DNA of 64,000 nucleotides from Micromonospora sp. H61 (GCF_018070325.1 NZ_JAGPXY010000003.1:62001-126000), one strand, 5' to 3'. Shown: positions 7,672 to 17,000, counted from the stretch's first letter. Translations and numbers: made by a program. Notes: generated by a model not told the origin, from the sequence alone.

Positions 7672-9339
7672 ATGGCCGGCATGACTGTCGCCCCCCACCG
7701 CTGGGCCGCCAGGCTGGCCGCAGCCGCCGGCCTCCTGGTCACCGTCGTCGCCTTGTTGATCGCGCCGGCCACCTCCGCCAGCGCCCACGCGGTGCTGGAG
7801 AGCAGCAGCCCGGCCGCCGCCTCCATCGTGCCGAGCGGGCCGTCCGAGGTGGTCCTCACGTTCAGCGAGTCGGTCCGCAAGGTGCCCGGCAAGATCCGGG
7901 TCATCGCTCCGGACGGTTCCCGGGCCGACCGGGGTGAAGCGGCGTTCAGCGGCGGTGTGGTGACCATCCCGGTGGACCCGGCTGGTGCCCGCGGCACCTA
8001 TCTGGTCAGCTTCCGGGTGATCTCCGCCGACAGCCATCCGGTCTCCGGGGCGTACACCTACTCGGTCGGCGCACCCTCGACCCCACCCGTCGACTCCGGC
8101 ACGGACAGCCGCGCGAACCCGGTGGTGGAGACGGCGGTGAAGGTGGCCCGCTTCCTCGGCTACGCCGGCCTGGTGCTGCTGGTGGGACCGGCGCTGGTGC
8201 TCGCCGCGCTCTGGCCACGGCGGCTCTCCCGGCGGGGGCCGACCCGGCTGGCCTGGACCGGCCTGGCTCTGGTGGCCGTCGCCACCCTCGCCGACCTGTG
8301 GTTGCAGGTGCCCTACACGGCCGGTGGTGGTCTCTTCGACGTCACCGGCGAGGGGTTCGGCAGTGTGTTCGGCAGCACCTTCGGTGCCGCCCACCTGGTC
8401 CGACTCGGCCTGCTGGCGGCATCCGTCTTCCTGCTCCGCCCGCTGCTGGCCCGGCCCGCCGGGCGCGCGGACGCGATCATCCTGGCCGTGCTCGGCGGCG
8501 CCGCCCTGCTGACCTGGCCGCTGGCCGGGCACGCGGCGGCGTCCCCGGCGCCGGCGGTCTCCGTGGTGGTCGACGCGGTCCACCTGGGCAGCATGGCGGT
8601 CTGGCTGGGCGGTCTACTCATGCTCGCCGTCTTCCTGCTGCGTCAGGCCGACGAGCGGGAGTTGGGCGCGATCCTGCCGATCTGGTCGCGCTGGGCGGCG
8701 CTCGCCGTCTCGGCGCTGCTGCTGGCCGGCACCGTCCAGGCGCTGATCGAGGTGGCCACCCCGCAGGCGCTCTTCGACACCACGTACGGGCGCTTGCTGC
8801 TCGCCAAGATCGGGTTGTTCGCGCTGGTCATCGCCGTTGCCGCGTACTCCCGGAAGTTGGTGCGCAGCCGCGTCGCGGCGCAACGCCCGGTGCCGGTGCG
8901 CCGGGCGGTCCTGGTGGAGTTGGCCGTCACAGTGGTGGTGCTGGCCGTGTCCGCCACACTCGTGCAGACCACGCCCGCGCGCACCGCCGCGGCCGGCCCG
9001 TCCGCCGGGGCCGAGGCCGGCCTCTTCAGCACCAGGCTCTCCAGCCCGCTCCTGTCCGTCGAGGTCGAGGTGAGCCCGGCCGAGCGGGGCAACAACTCGG
9101 TGCACCTGTACGCGTACGACAAGGCCAACCAGCCACTGCTGGTCGCGGAGTGGAAGGCGACCGTCGCGCTGCCCTCGGCCGGGATCGAGCCGATCGAGGT
9201 GCCGTTGCTGCGGTTGACGGACAGTCACGCCTACGGCGACATCAGCCTGCCGACCCCCGGCGAGTGGCAACTGAAGATCACCGCCCGAACGACCGACATC
9301 GACCAGGCCATGGTGACCGCCACCGTGCCCATCCGTTAG
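7672..9339 (+). CDS. CopC-CopD fusion, copper resistance/uptake membrane protein
   Basis: A 555-aa protein. A signal peptide ends at SASA, leaving His as the first mature residue (HAVLESSSPAAAS), as in CopC, whose N-terminal amine and His bind Cu(II). The second CopC site is ISADSHPVSGAY (D-x-H). A CopD domain with eight or so membrane helices follows from about residue 155 to 430, then a beta-rich extracytoplasmic C-terminal domain (about 440-555). It likely captures copper outside and passes it through the membrane. ATG 7672 or ATG 7681 could be the start. The YcnI gene follows after 17 bp. Confidence 0.88.
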   Translation: MAGMTVAPHRWAARLAAAAGLLVTVVALLIAPATSASAHAVLESSSPAAASIVPSGPSEVVLTFSESVRKVPGKIRVIAPDGSRADRGEAAFSGGVVTIPVDPAGARGTYLVSFRVISADSHPVSGAYTYSVGAPSTPPVDSGTDSRANPVVETAVKVARFLGYAGLVLLVGPALVLAALWPRRLSRRGPTRLAWTGLALVAVATLADLWLQVPYTAGGGLFDVTGEGFGSVFGSTFGAAHLVRLGLLAASVFLLRPLLARPAGRADAIILAVLGGAALLTWPLAGHAAASPAPAVSVVVDAVHLGSMAVWLGGLLMLAVFLLRQADERELGAILPIWSRWAALAVSALLLAGTVQALIEVATPQALFDTTYGRLLLAKIGLFALVIAVAAYSRKLVRSRVAAQRPVPVRRAVLVELAVTVVVLAVSATLVQTTPARTAAAGPSAGAEAGLFSTRLSSPLLSVEVEVSPAERGNNSVHLYAYDKANQPLLVAEWKATVALPSAGIEPIEVPLLRLTDSHAYGDISLPTPGEWQLKITARTTDIDQAMVTATVPIR

Positions 9340-9356
9340 AGAGGTTCGCGAAACCC

Positions 9357-10091
9357 ATGACCCGATTCCGGCGTACCGCAACCGCCGCTGCCGCCCTGGC
9401 GTTCACCGCCGCCGCCACCGCTGTGCTCGGCTTCGCCGGACCGGCGTCGGCACACGTCACGGTGAACCCGAAGGAGGCGACCCAGGGTGGCTACGCCCGG
9501 GTGGCGTTCCGGGTGCCCAACGAGAGCGACACCGCGTCGACCACCAAGCTTGAGGTGGTACTGCCGGAGAACGCCCCGGTCGGCTCGGTGTCGACGATGC
9601 CGGTGCCCGGCTGGACGGTCACCACGGAGAAGCGCAAGGTGGACCCGCCGATCGAGGTGCATGGCAGTCAGCTCACCGAAGCGGTCTCCAAGATCACCTG
9701 GACGGCCTCCGGCGACGCGGGGGTGAAGCCGGGTCAGTTCCAGGAGTTCCCCGTCTCGATGGGGCCGCTGCCGCAGGTCGACTCGATGGTCTTCAAGACC
9801 CTGCAGACCTACTCGGACGGCAACATCTCGCGGTGGATCGACGACCCGGCGCCGGGTGCCGAGGAGCCGGAGCACCCGGCTCCGGTGCTCACCCTGGCCG
9901 CCGCCGCGGCGCCGTCGGGTTCGGCCTCGTCGGCCGCAGCCGTCGCCTCGCCCGACGACGATGACGACGACGACGGCAACGGGCTCGCGGTCGGCCTCGG
10001 TGTGGCCGGTCTCGTCGCCGGGCTGGCCGGTCTGGTGCTGGGCGGTCTCGCGTTCACGCGTACCCGCCGGGAGCCGGTCGCCAAGGCCTGA
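9357..10091 (+). CDS. YcnI-family copper-binding protein (DUF1775)
   Basis: A 244-aa protein with signal peptide ending PASA and mature N-terminus HVTVNPKEATQGG. YcnI proteins bind Cu(II) through this N-terminal His plus a Trp (here likely GWTV). The domain covers about residues 33-165. A linker with seven consecutive Asp follows, and a C-terminal membrane helix ends in TRTRREP, anchoring the protein. GAGAGG provides the ribosome site. It is cotranscribed with copCD and probably hands copper to or from CopC-CopD. Confidence 0.9.
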   Translation: MTRFRRTATAAAALAFTAAATAVLGFAGPASAHVTVNPKEATQGGYARVAFRVPNESDTASTTKLEVVLPENAPVGSVSTMPVPGWTVTTEKRKVDPPIEVHGSQLTEAVSKITWTASGDAGVKPGQFQEFPVSMGPLPQVDSMVFKTLQTYSDGNISRWIDDPAPGAEEPEHPAPVLTLAAAAAPSGSASSAAAVASPDDDDDDDGNGLAVGLGVAGLVAGLAGLVLGGLAFTRTRREPVAKA

Positions 10092-10104
10092 CCATGTTCC
10101 ACCC

Positions 10105-10135
10105 GCTGGCCCGCCGGATCTTCCGGCGGGCCAGC
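10105..10135 (+). terminator. Hairpin terminator after ycnI
   Basis: A 14-bp perfect stem (GCTGGCCCGCCGGA and its complement) around a 3-nt loop starts 14 bp after the ycnI stop. It has no U-tract, which is common for actinomycete terminators. Confidence 0.75.
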
Positions 10136-10240
10136 GTGCCTTCCGGAGTCGATGCCGACCGTGCCGTGGATATCCCCTGATCAGACGGTGTACGTCGGTA
10201 AGGTCGGCCGGGTATTTGGCTACGGAGGGGGACGGTGCGG

Positions 10241-11245
10241 ATGCGGTTCGTGCGGATGATCGCCGGAGTGCTGCTGTTGGTAGTGGGAATTCCGGCGCTG
10301 TTCGCCGGTGGCGGGCTGTGGCTGGTGACCCGACACGCCGACCCCGGCGGGTCCTTCGCCGCCCGTTTCGAAACGGTCCGCACGCCCGGTCACGCGATCG
10401 TCGTCACCGACCTCGACCGGTTGCTGCGGCAGGAGGCGCCCTTCGCGCGTACCGCGCAGACCCGGCTGCGCCTGGACGCCCGCACCACGGGCGGGCCGGC
10501 CTTCGTCGGACTGGCGCCCACCGCCGAGGTGCGTGGCTGGCTGGAGGCGGTGCCGCACGCCACGGTCCGCCGGGTGGCGCTGGCCCGGGGTCCGCTGCCG
10601 GTCCGGCTCGATCCGGCCGGACCGGCCGCCGACACCCCGGGCGTCGGGACGACCGACGGGCCGGTCACGCCGCTGGGCCGGCCCTTCTGGGTACGCGAGG
10701 GGATCGGCTCGGTGGAGTGGAGCGCGGACGACCTGGCCGGCGAACCCATGAGCCTGGTGGTGATGCGCCCCGACGGCGAGAACGACCTGGCCCTGGACCT
10801 GCGCGCGGAGTTGCGGGCCGGGTGGACCGCCCCGGCCACCTGGGGTCTGCTGACCGTCGGCGTGCTGCTGGTGGTGTGCGCGGCGCTGCTCCTGCTACGG
10901 CCACTACGGCCACGCGAGGTGATCTTCGTGGTCGAGCCGGACCAGGTGCCGGTGCTCGCCGGCCGGCTCGGGGTCACCTCGCTGAGTGGCCTGGGCGCTC
11001 GCCAGCTCCATCCGACCCCACCGTTGCCGGCACGACAACTCGCCCCGGTCGGCTCCGCAGTCCCGGAACCCGCGCGCTCGGCGATCGGCGCGGCACGCGC
11101 GGCCACCCTCGCCGACCTGGACGAACCGGTCCGGCTGCCACGCCGGCCGGAGGTGACGCTGAGTCTCGCCTGGCCGCCGGCCGACGTGGACGAGCCCACG
11201 GCCCGACCGGTGGCGGCCGCACCGGATGACGGCCCGGTCGGATGA
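10241..11245 (+). CDS. Two-helix membrane protein of unknown function
   Basis: A 334-aa protein. The ATG at 10241 follows GGAGGGGG by 9 bases, a better distance than the GTG at 10235. One membrane helix lies at about residues 8-30 and another at about 207-225, with a roughly 175-residue extracytoplasmic domain between them (RFETVRTPGHAIVVTDLDRLL). The C-terminal 100 residues are cytoplasmic and rich in Pro/Ala/Arg. I recognise no catalytic motif. It is a single-gene unit closed by a strong hairpin at 11279. Confidence 0.75.
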   Translation: MRFVRMIAGVLLLVVGIPALFAGGGLWLVTRHADPGGSFAARFETVRTPGHAIVVTDLDRLLRQEAPFARTAQTRLRLDARTTGGPAFVGLAPTAEVRGWLEAVPHATVRRVALARGPLPVRLDPAGPAADTPGVGTTDGPVTPLGRPFWVREGIGSVEWSADDLAGEPMSLVVMRPDGENDLALDLRAELRAGWTAPATWGLLTVGVLLVVCAALLLLRPLRPREVIFVVEPDQVPVLAGRLGVTSLSGLGARQLHPTPPLPARQLAPVGSAVPEPARSAIGAARAATLADLDEPVRLPRRPEVTLSLAWPPADVDEPTARPVAAAPDDGPVG

Positions 11246-11278
11246 CGGCCCGGCCGGTGGCGGTGGGTGAGACGGCGA

Positions 11279-11311
11279 GTGGCCCTCCGCGCTGCCGACG
11301 CGGAGGGCCAC
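11279..11311. terminator. Bidirectional terminator
   Basis: A 12-bp perfect stem (GTGGCCCTCCGC) with a 9-nt loop lies between convergent genes ending at 11245 (+) and 11366 (-), so it can serve both. Confidence 0.75.
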
Positions 11312-11365
11312 CCTCACCGGGGGATCGGTGCTACCCGAGCGGCGCTTGAGGTAGATGAGGACAGA

Positions 11366-12649
11366 TTAGCGCCGAACATGGTTACTCGGGAGGTCTGTCC
11401 AATTGGTGCGATTTTCCGCCGCGAGCCCCGAGCGCACCGGCAGCGCCACCAACAGCAGCAGGCTGAGCAGCACGTAGGTGTTCTGCACGACGAAGTCCAC
11501 CGGATCGTGAGTGCGGACCGCTCCCGCGCCCCAGGCCTGGAACGTCACCACGCCGTAGATGGTCACGGCGGTGATGCCCAGCGCGAGCCCGGCCAGCCAC
11601 CGACGCCGGCGTGCCTCCTCCGGGCGGTCCGCGCTCAACGCCGCGTCGGCGAGCAGCACCACCGCCGGCACGAACCAGTAGATGTGATGGGTCCAGGTGA
11701 TCGGGCTCGCCAGGGAACCGACCAACCCGGTCAACGTCAGGCCGGTCAGCGGGTCACCGGCCCGCGCCGCGCGGGCGGCCCGCCACAGCCCGTAGCCGGC
11801 GACCGCGGCCACCAGCAACAGCCAGAGCAGCCGGTCCGGCTTCTGCGGCTCGGTGAACCGGCTGAGCAGGCCGAACAGCGACTGGTTGCCGACGATGTCG
11901 GTGCGTCCCACCCGCTCGGTGGTCCACAGCTCGTGCGTCCAGAAACGCCACGAGTCGCGAGGGGCGATCGCCGCCGCGAGCAGGGTCGCCGCCGCCGCGG
12001 TCGCGCTCGCCACCGCCGCCGCCCGCCACCGCCGGGTGGCCAGCAGGTACACGATGAAGATGCCGGGAAAGAGCTTGAGCGCCGTCGCCAGCCCCACGCC
12101 CACCCCGGCCCAGCGTCGCGCCTGCGGTACCGCGAACAGCAGATCGGCCAGGATCAGCACGATCAGCAGCATGTTGATCTGGCCGAAGGTGATCGTCTCG
12201 CGGATGCTCTCCACCGCCAGCACAAGCAGTACGGCGGCGACCAGGGTGAACGTCCGGGGCAGGTCGTGTCGGGCGATCACCGGCGCCACCAGCCACCGGG
12301 TGGTCAGCACCACGGCCAGCACTGTGAGCGCCGTGAAGATCGCCACGGTGGCGCCGAGCCGCAGCAGACCGAACGGCCACAGCAGCAGCGCGCTGAATGG
12401 TGGGTAGGTGAAGTACAACTCGCCCTGCACCCGGTCGGGCTGGACGTAGTCGTAGAGCGGGTGGCCGACGCGCCACCAGTCCATCGCGGACATGTAGATC
12501 TTGAGATCGAAAAAGTTGTGCACGAGGCCGGGCAGGTACAGCGCTGGCAGCACAGCGCCGAGGGCCACCACCGCGACCAGACGACGGACCGTACGGCCGC
12601 CGGGATCGTCTTCGGTGACGGCGGGCGGTGCGACGGGTTCTGCTGGCAC
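11366..12649 (-). CDS. GT87-family polyprenol-phosphate-dependent mannosyltransferase-like membrane protein
   Basis: A 427-aa protein with about ten membrane helices. The first extracytoplasmic loop has the acidic motif expected in GT-C enzymes (NFFDLKIYMSAMDWW), and HPLYDYVQPD plus YPPFSALLLWPF follow, a pattern of the DUF2029/GT87 family. Members such as PimE add alpha-1,2-mannose from polyprenyl-phosphate-mannose to cell-envelope glycolipids. It stands alone, so the acceptor is unknown. Confidence 0.8.
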   Translation of the reverse strand: MPAEPVAPPAVTEDDPGGRTVRRLVAVVALGAVLPALYLPGLVHNFFDLKIYMSAMDWWRVGHPLYDYVQPDRVQGELYFTYPPFSALLLWPFGLLRLGATVAIFTALTVLAVVLTTRWLVAPVIARHDLPRTFTLVAAVLLVLAVESIRETITFGQINMLLIVLILADLLFAVPQARRWAGVGVGLATALKLFPGIFIVYLLATRRWRAAAVASATAAAATLLAAAIAPRDSWRFWTHELWTTERVGRTDIVGNQSLFGLLSRFTEPQKPDRLLWLLLVAAVAGYGLWRAARAARAGDPLTGLTLTGLVGSLASPITWTHHIYWFVPAVVLLADAALSADRPEEARRRRWLAGLALGITAVTIYGVVTFQAWGAGAVRTHDPVDFVVQNTYVLLSLLLLVALPVRSGLAAENRTNWTDLPSNHVRR

Positions 12650-12721
12650 CCCGAAACCCTAGCGGTCCGGTCCGCCGAGAGCGCGCAGCCGCCGGGCGTG
12701 GGCTGCGCGTAGGCTGTCCCG

Positions 12722-13312
12722 GTGGCTGATCTCCTCGTCTGGATCGACTGTGAGATGACTGGGTTGGACCTCGGCAGGGACAAACTGATCGAGGTTGCGG
12801 CACTGGTCACCGATCCCGACCTCAACGTGCTGGGTGACGGTGTCGACGTGGTCATCCACGCCGACGAGGCGGCGCTGGAGGGGATGCCGGAGATCGTGCA
12901 GACCATGCACGCCAAGTCCGGCCTCACCGAGGAGGTCCGTCGTTCGGCGGTCACCCTCGCCGAGGCCGAAGACCTGGTCCTGGACTACGTCCGCACGTTC
13001 GTCAAGGATCCGCGTACCGCTCCGCTCTGCGGCAACTCGATCGCCACCGACCGGAGCTTCATCGCCAGGGACATGCCCCGCCTCGACGCCCACCTGCACT
13101 ACCGGATGATCGACGTGTCGTCGATCAAGGAACTCTGCCGCCGCTGGTACCCCCGGGTGTACTTCGGCCAGCCGCAGAAGGGTCTCGCGCACCGGGCGCT
13201 GGCCGACATCCGGGAAAGCATCCGGGAGTTGGAGTACTACCGGCGCACCGTCTTCGTTCCGCTGCCCGGCCCGGATGTCGAGACCGCCAAGGCCATCGCC
13301 GCCGAACTCTGA
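12722..13312 (+). CDS. orn: Oligoribonuclease
   Basis: A 196-aa DEDDh exonuclease from a GTG start. Exo I is [10 protein letters not shown] (D and E metal ligands), Exo II is [10 protein letters not shown] and Exo III is [11 protein letters not shown] with the catalytic His and Asp. It degrades two- to five-nucleotide RNAs, the last step of mRNA decay, and can hydrolyse pGpG from cyclic di-GMP turnover. Length and motifs are standard. Confidence 0.96.
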   Translation: MADLLVWIDCEMTGLDLGRDKLIEVAALVTDPDLNVLGDGVDVVIHADEAALEGMPEIVQTMHAKSGLTEEVRRSAVTLAEAEDLVLDYVRTFVKDPRTAPLCGNSIATDRSFIARDMPRLDAHLHYRMIDVSSIKELCRRWYPRVYFGQPQKGLAHRALADIRESIRELEYYRRTVFVPLPGPDVETAKAIAAEL

Positions 13313-13372
13313 CCGCGCCGCCTCGTCCCGGGGAGCAGGGAACCCGCTGGACGAGGTGCGTCGCGGTGTGGC

Positions 13373-13378
13373 TATTAT
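13373..13378 (+). promoter_or_regulatory. Candidate -10 element for tRNA-His
   Basis: TATTAT lies 46 bp before the tRNA-His gene in otherwise GC-rich sequence. A convincing -35 is not seen; TGGACG at 13348 is a loose match with a 19-bp spacer. Confidence 0.4.
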
Positions 13379-13423
13379 TGGTCCGCACCCCGCCCGGAGC
13401 GATCGACCGGGCGACGGCGGCAT

Positions 13424-13497
13424 GGTGGCTGTAGCTCAGTTGGCAGAGCACCGGGTTGTGGTCCCGGTTGTCGTGGGTTCAATTCCCATCAGTCACC
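13424..13497 (+). tRNA. tRNA-His (anticodon GTG)
   Basis: Complete cloverleaf with acceptor stem GTGGCTG/CAGTCAC, an extra 5' G at 13424 opposite C73 (the identity element of tRNA-His), anticodon loop TTGTGGT and T loop TTCAATT. The 3' terminus continues CCA-like but full CCA is not clearly encoded. Confidence 0.95.
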
Positions 13498-13511
13498 CAG
13501 CGGTTCCACTG

Positions 13512-13541
13512 CTCAGGCCCCCTCCTCGGAGGGGGCCTGAG
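13512..13541 (+). terminator. Terminator after tRNA-His
   Basis: CTCAGGCCCCCTC pairs with its complement across a very short loop, directly downstream of the tRNA. Confidence 0.75.
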
Positions 13542-13572
13542 TCGTTGTGGGGGCGAAACAGGGGGACCACGC

Positions 13573-13600
13573 GAAAGCCCCCTCCGAAGAGGGGGCTTTC
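13573..13600 (-). terminator. Terminator of the first L,D-transpeptidase gene
   Basis: A 12-bp perfect stem (GAAAGCCCCCTC) closed by a CGAA tetraloop lies 10 bp past the stop at 13611; on the minus strand the stem ends in TTTC. Confidence 0.75.
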
Positions 13601-13610
13601 GTCGGCTGGC

Positions 13611-14903
13611 TCAGGCGGTCGGCGTGGGGGACGGGGTGACCGTCCCGTCCGGGGTCGGGGTGGTGGCGTCCGGGTCGGCCGGAGGCTCGTACGGAAGGGC
13701 GCTGCCCTTGACGTACTCGTCCCAGCTCATGTTCCAGTCGGTCCAGCCGTTGCCGTTCTGGAGCTTGCGCTCGGTGCCCTTGACCGTGATCGGGTCGCCG
13801 ATCTGGGTGTTCTTGAAGAGCCAGTCGCCGTTGGCCATCGACACGTTGACGCAGCCGTGCGACACGTTCGTGGTGCCCTGCTGCCCCTCGGACCAGGGTG
13901 CCGCGTGGATGAACTCCCCGCCCCAGGTGAGGCGCTGCGCGAAGTCGATCTTGGTGCGGTAGCCCTCCTCCGGGCCCAGCTCCTCGAACGTGTCGAAGAC
14001 CGTCTTGCGCAGCTTCTCGATCACGACCATCGTGCCGCTGGACGACGGGGTGCTCTTCTTGCCCAGGCTGACCGGGATGGTCTTGATCACGGAGCCGTTG
14101 CGGGTCACCGTCATCCGCTTGGTCTTGTTGTCCACCGTCATGACCACCGCCGCGCCGATCTTGACGTCCACCGAGAGGTCGGCGCGGCCGTACCAGCCCG
14201 CACCCATCGGCAGACCACCGGCCTGCACCCGGTAGGAGACCTTGCTGTTCGACTTCCAGAACTCCTTCGGCCGGTACCGGATCTCGGTGGGGCTGACCCA
14301 GTGCCAGATCCCCTCCTGCGCCGGGGTCGAGGTGACTGTCATCCGGCGCTGCACGTCGTCGCGGTAGTCCTCCGGGATGGCGCGGCTGAACTTCACGATC
14401 AGCGGCATGCCCACCCCGACCACCTGGTTGTCACCGAGGAAGCTGCTCACCCGTACCTGATTGCCGGGCTTGGCCATCGTGGTGAAGGTGCTCGTCGCGG
14501 TGGCCGGGCGTCCGTCGTCGCCCTTGGCGGTCACGGTGGCCGTGTAGCTCGTGCCGTAGGCCAGCGCGCCGGTCGGCAGCCACGACTTGCCGTCCTTGGC
14601 GAGGGCGCCCTCGACCGCCTTGCCGGCGGCGTCCTTCAGCTCGACAGCGGTCTCCACGGCGTCCTTCGTGGTGAAGGTGATGCCGGTGGACGCGGGCACG
14701 TCCTTGGCGTCGGCCGCCGGCTCACTGATCGTCGCGGCGGCCTTCGGTGCCGGGTTCTCGCCGCCGCCGTGCCACGAGGACGGCTTGCCGCCGTCGCCGT
14801 CGGTGCAGGCCGAGGTGAAGGCCAGCGCCACGGCGAGAAGCCCCGCCGCGAACACGCGGCGTCGCCCACCGGGCCTGATCAGCTGGTCCTGGCTAGCTCG
14901 CAT
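13611..14903 (-). CDS. L,D-transpeptidase lipoprotein (first of two)
   Basis: A 430-aa exported protein. The start at 14903 follows GAGGGAATTC and gives a basic N-terminus, a hydrophobic stretch and a cysteine (AFTSAC) that fits a lipoprotein signal. Two Ig-like domains (about residues 55-290) precede a YkuD catalytic domain with HAAPWSEG and the active site SHGCVNVS. It forms 3-3 cross-links in peptidoglycan. A Pro/Thr-rich tail ends the protein. It lies just downstream of a second, related gene read the same way. Confidence 0.93.
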   Translation of the reverse strand: MRASQDQLIRPGGRRRVFAAGLLAVALAFTSACTDGDGGKPSSWHGGGENPAPKAAATISEPAADAKDVPASTGITFTTKDAVETAVELKDAAGKAVEGALAKDGKSWLPTGALAYGTSYTATVTAKGDDGRPATATSTFTTMAKPGNQVRVSSFLGDNQVVGVGMPLIVKFSRAIPEDYRDDVQRRMTVTSTPAQEGIWHWVSPTEIRYRPKEFWKSNSKVSYRVQAGGLPMGAGWYGRADLSVDVKIGAAVVMTVDNKTKRMTVTRNGSVIKTIPVSLGKKSTPSSSGTMVVIEKLRKTVFDTFEELGPEEGYRTKIDFAQRLTWGGEFIHAAPWSEGQQGTTNVSHGCVNVSMANGDWLFKNTQIGDPITVKGTERKLQNGNGWTDWNMSWDEYVKGSALPYEPPADPDATTPTPDGTVTPSPTPTA

Positions 14904-15108
14904 GAATTCCCTCACAGTTGTGGTCGCTGCCCCATCGTCTCTTACTGACGCGCCAGAGCCGACCCCGGTTGCCGAGGGTGAACCGAAACACGCCATCAAT
15001 TGTGCCCGAATCCTGCTACTATCCGGCGTTTCGTGAGCCTGGTTCGTCTCCGTGTCGGGAGCGCGGGGGTCGCCGCGCCGTCATCGAGCGGCGGGAGTGC
15101 AAGGGTAC

Positions 15109-15135
15109 GCCGGCCCGGCCAACGGCCGAGCCGGC
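15109..15135 (-). terminator. Hairpin after the second L,D-transpeptidase gene
   Basis: GCCGGCCCGGCC and GGCCGAGCCGGC pair with one mismatch around a 3-nt loop, 18 bp past the stop at 15153. Confidence 0.6.
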
Positions 15136-15152
15136 GCAACGAGGCCGACGGC

Positions 15153-16415
15153 TCAGACCGCCGGGCCGGCCCCACCACTGGGCACCGGCAACGCGCTGCC
15201 CTTGATGAACTCCGACCAGCTCAGGCTCCACGCCGTCCAACCGTTACCGGCGGCGATCCTGCGCTCGGTGCCCTTGATCGTGATCGGGTCACCGATCCGG
15301 GTCTTGCCGAACAACCACCTGGCGTTCGCCATCGACACGTTCACGCAGCCGTGCGAGACGTTCTGCCGCCCCTGCACGTGCTCCGACCAGGGCGCGGCGT
15401 GGATGTACTCGCCACCCCAGGTGAGCCGCTGGGCGAACTGGATGTCGGTCACGTAGCGGTTGGCCGGATCCGGGTCGTCGCGGGTGTCGAAGACAGTGGC
15501 TTCCTTCTTCTCCATCACCACCATCGTGCCGCTCGACGACGGTGTGCTCTTCTTGCCCAGGCTCACCGGAATGGTGCGTACCGGCGCGCCGTTCTCGTAC
15601 ACCGTCATCTTCTTGTTGGCGTTGTCGACCTTCATCTCGAACGACCGGCCGATCTTGGCGGTGGCCTTGCGGTCGATGTCGCCGTACTTGCCGTTGCTCA
15701 GCGGCACCCCCGCCAGCGCGATCCGCACGGTGATGGTGGTGCCCGGCTTCCAGTACTCCGGGGCCCGGTAGTAGGCCTGCGTGCCATTGCTGACCCAGTG
15801 CCACGCGCCCGGCTGCGGCGGGTCGGTCCGGACGAACATCCGCTTCTGCACCGCCGCCCGGTCCTTCTTCGGGATACCCGGGTGGAACTCGGTGACCACC
15901 GGCATGGCCACCCCGTAACTCTTGTCGTCGAAGAGGTACAGGCCCGAACCGATTGTCGACTTCGGCTTGGCCATCGTGGTGAAGCTGCTGGTGCCCTGGC
16001 TGCTCGTGCCGTCCGACGCGCTCGCCGTCACCGTGGCCGTGTAGCGGGTGCCCCATTTCAGCGGAGCGGATGGCACCCAGGACGAACCATCGGTACGCAG
16101 CTTGCCCTCGATCGAGCCGCCGCCGTCCGCCGTCAGGGTGACTGCGGACACCTTCCCGCCGTCCGGGAGCTTCGCGCTGATCTCCGTGCTCACCGGCCGA
16201 TTCTTCGTGCCGTTCGCCGGGCTCAGCGTGAGCGCCGGCCCACTCGGTGTGCTCGGCGTCGAAGGTGCGGCTGAGCCAGGGGTGGCGCTCACGTCCGAGG
16301 ACGCCCCGCCAACGAATTCCGGCTTCTTCTCGTCGCCGCCGCATCCGGTCAGTGCCAGCGACGCCGCCAGAGTCAGGGCGCCCACCACCGCCCCGGCTCG
16401 CGTGAACCGTGCCAT
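15153..16415 (-). CDS. L,D-transpeptidase lipoprotein (second of two)
   Basis: A 420-aa exported protein. ATG 16415 follows AGAGGTGG and gives a signal with lipobox LALTGC. Ig-like domains are followed by a YkuD domain with HAAPWSEH and SHGCVNVS. It matches the neighbouring transpeptidase over nearly the whole length (for example VSLGKKSTPSSSGTMVV is shared), so the two are tandem paralogues. This one lacks the Pro/Thr tail. It cross-links peptidoglycan 3-3 outside the membrane. Confidence 0.93.
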   Translation of the reverse strand: MARFTRAGAVVGALTLAASLALTGCGGDEKKPEFVGGASSDVSATPGSAAPSTPSTPSGPALTLSPANGTKNRPVSTEISAKLPDGGKVSAVTLTADGGGSIEGKLRTDGSSWVPSAPLKWGTRYTATVTASASDGTSSQGTSSFTTMAKPKSTIGSGLYLFDDKSYGVAMPVVTEFHPGIPKKDRAAVQKRMFVRTDPPQPGAWHWVSNGTQAYYRAPEYWKPGTTITVRIALAGVPLSNGKYGDIDRKATAKIGRSFEMKVDNANKKMTVYENGAPVRTIPVSLGKKSTPSSSGTMVVMEKKEATVFDTRDDPDPANRYVTDIQFAQRLTWGGEYIHAAPWSEHVQGRQNVSHGCVNVSMANARWLFGKTRIGDPITIKGTERRIAAGNGWTAWSLSWSEFIKGSALPVPSGGAGPAV

Positions 16416-16554
16416 GCCCACCTCTGTTCTCGCGTACCTGGCGGACATCGTGCCGCATCACCGCCGCAACCCACGCCCCGATCTTGGTGGCGGTGGCCGG
16501 TTTGGGGCTTTTTGCCGGCAAAGCTCGACCGAAGGGGGGACCCGGGGAACCGAA

Positions 16555-16584
16555 TTGGAGCCCGCGTTCCAGGGGTGCTAATGT
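16555..16584 (+). promoter_or_regulatory. Promoter of the left tRNA-Lys
   Basis: TTGGAG (16555-16560) and TAATGT (16579-16584) are 18 bp apart and end 18 bp before the mature tRNA. The right tRNA-Lys copy lacks this sequence. Confidence 0.6.
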
Positions 16585-16589
16585 TCTCT

Positions 16590-16678
16590 CCGTTGCCGAC
16601 GAGCGCCGCTAGCTCAACTGGCAGAGCAGCGGACTCTTAATCCGCGGGTTCGGGGTTCGAGTCCCTGGCGGCGCACCA
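16590..16678. repeat. Left copy of an 89-bp identical direct repeat (tRNA-Lys plus 13 bp upstream)
   Basis: This segment is identical to 40650-40738 and includes 13 bp of 5' flank, the whole tRNA-Lys and its CCA. Similarity stops on both sides (T versus C before, A versus G after). The two copies, in the same orientation, bound about 24 kb of accessory genes. Confidence 0.9.
16603..16678 (+). tRNA. tRNA-Lys (anticodon CTT), left copy
   Basis: Acceptor GCGCCGC/GCGGCGC, anticodon loop ACTCTTAAT with CTT, T loop TTCGAGT, and encoded CCA at 16676-16678. It has a recognisable promoter and its own terminator. Confidence 0.96.
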
Positions 16679-16684
16679 ACGATC

Positions 16685-16726
16685 AAGGCCCTGACCTGGT
16701 GGTTCACACTGGGTTAGGGCCTTTTT
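16685..16726 (+). terminator. Terminator of the left tRNA-Lys
   Basis: AAGGCCCT pairs with AGGGCCTT and runs into TTTTT, a classic intrinsic terminator. Confidence 0.8.
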
Positions 16727-16748
16727 CGCGTACGTCGATGGTGGGTGG

Positions 16749-17000
16749 ATGCTCGGGAGCCGTTGGACCCGGCGACCCGGCGGCGAGCACGACACCACCG
16801 CTGCGCGTACCCATCCGGAGACCCTCCCGGCGCTGCGAGCCGCCGCCGACGACCTGCGCGCCATCGGTGAACGCGGAAACTCGCTGCTCAAGACCACATT
16901 CAAGGCACTCCGGAACGTCAGCCTCAACCCATGGCGCATCGGCGAGATCGTGGCAGCCGCCCTCGCCCTGCTGCACTTCGACCATGCCCGAACCACATGA
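16749..17000 (+). pseudogene. Remnant of an IS5-like transposase (C-terminal end)
   Basis: The last 65 or so codons read like the C-terminus of DDE transposases of the IS5 group: PALRAAADDLRAIGERGNSL, then LKTTFKALRNVSLNPWRIG and AALALLHFDH. The N-terminal two thirds, including the DDE residues, are absent, and no inverted repeats are seen. It lies 23 bp inside the left tRNA-Lys terminator, consistent with past mobile-element activity at the island edge. Family assignment is from memory of the conserved C-terminus. Confidence 0.65.
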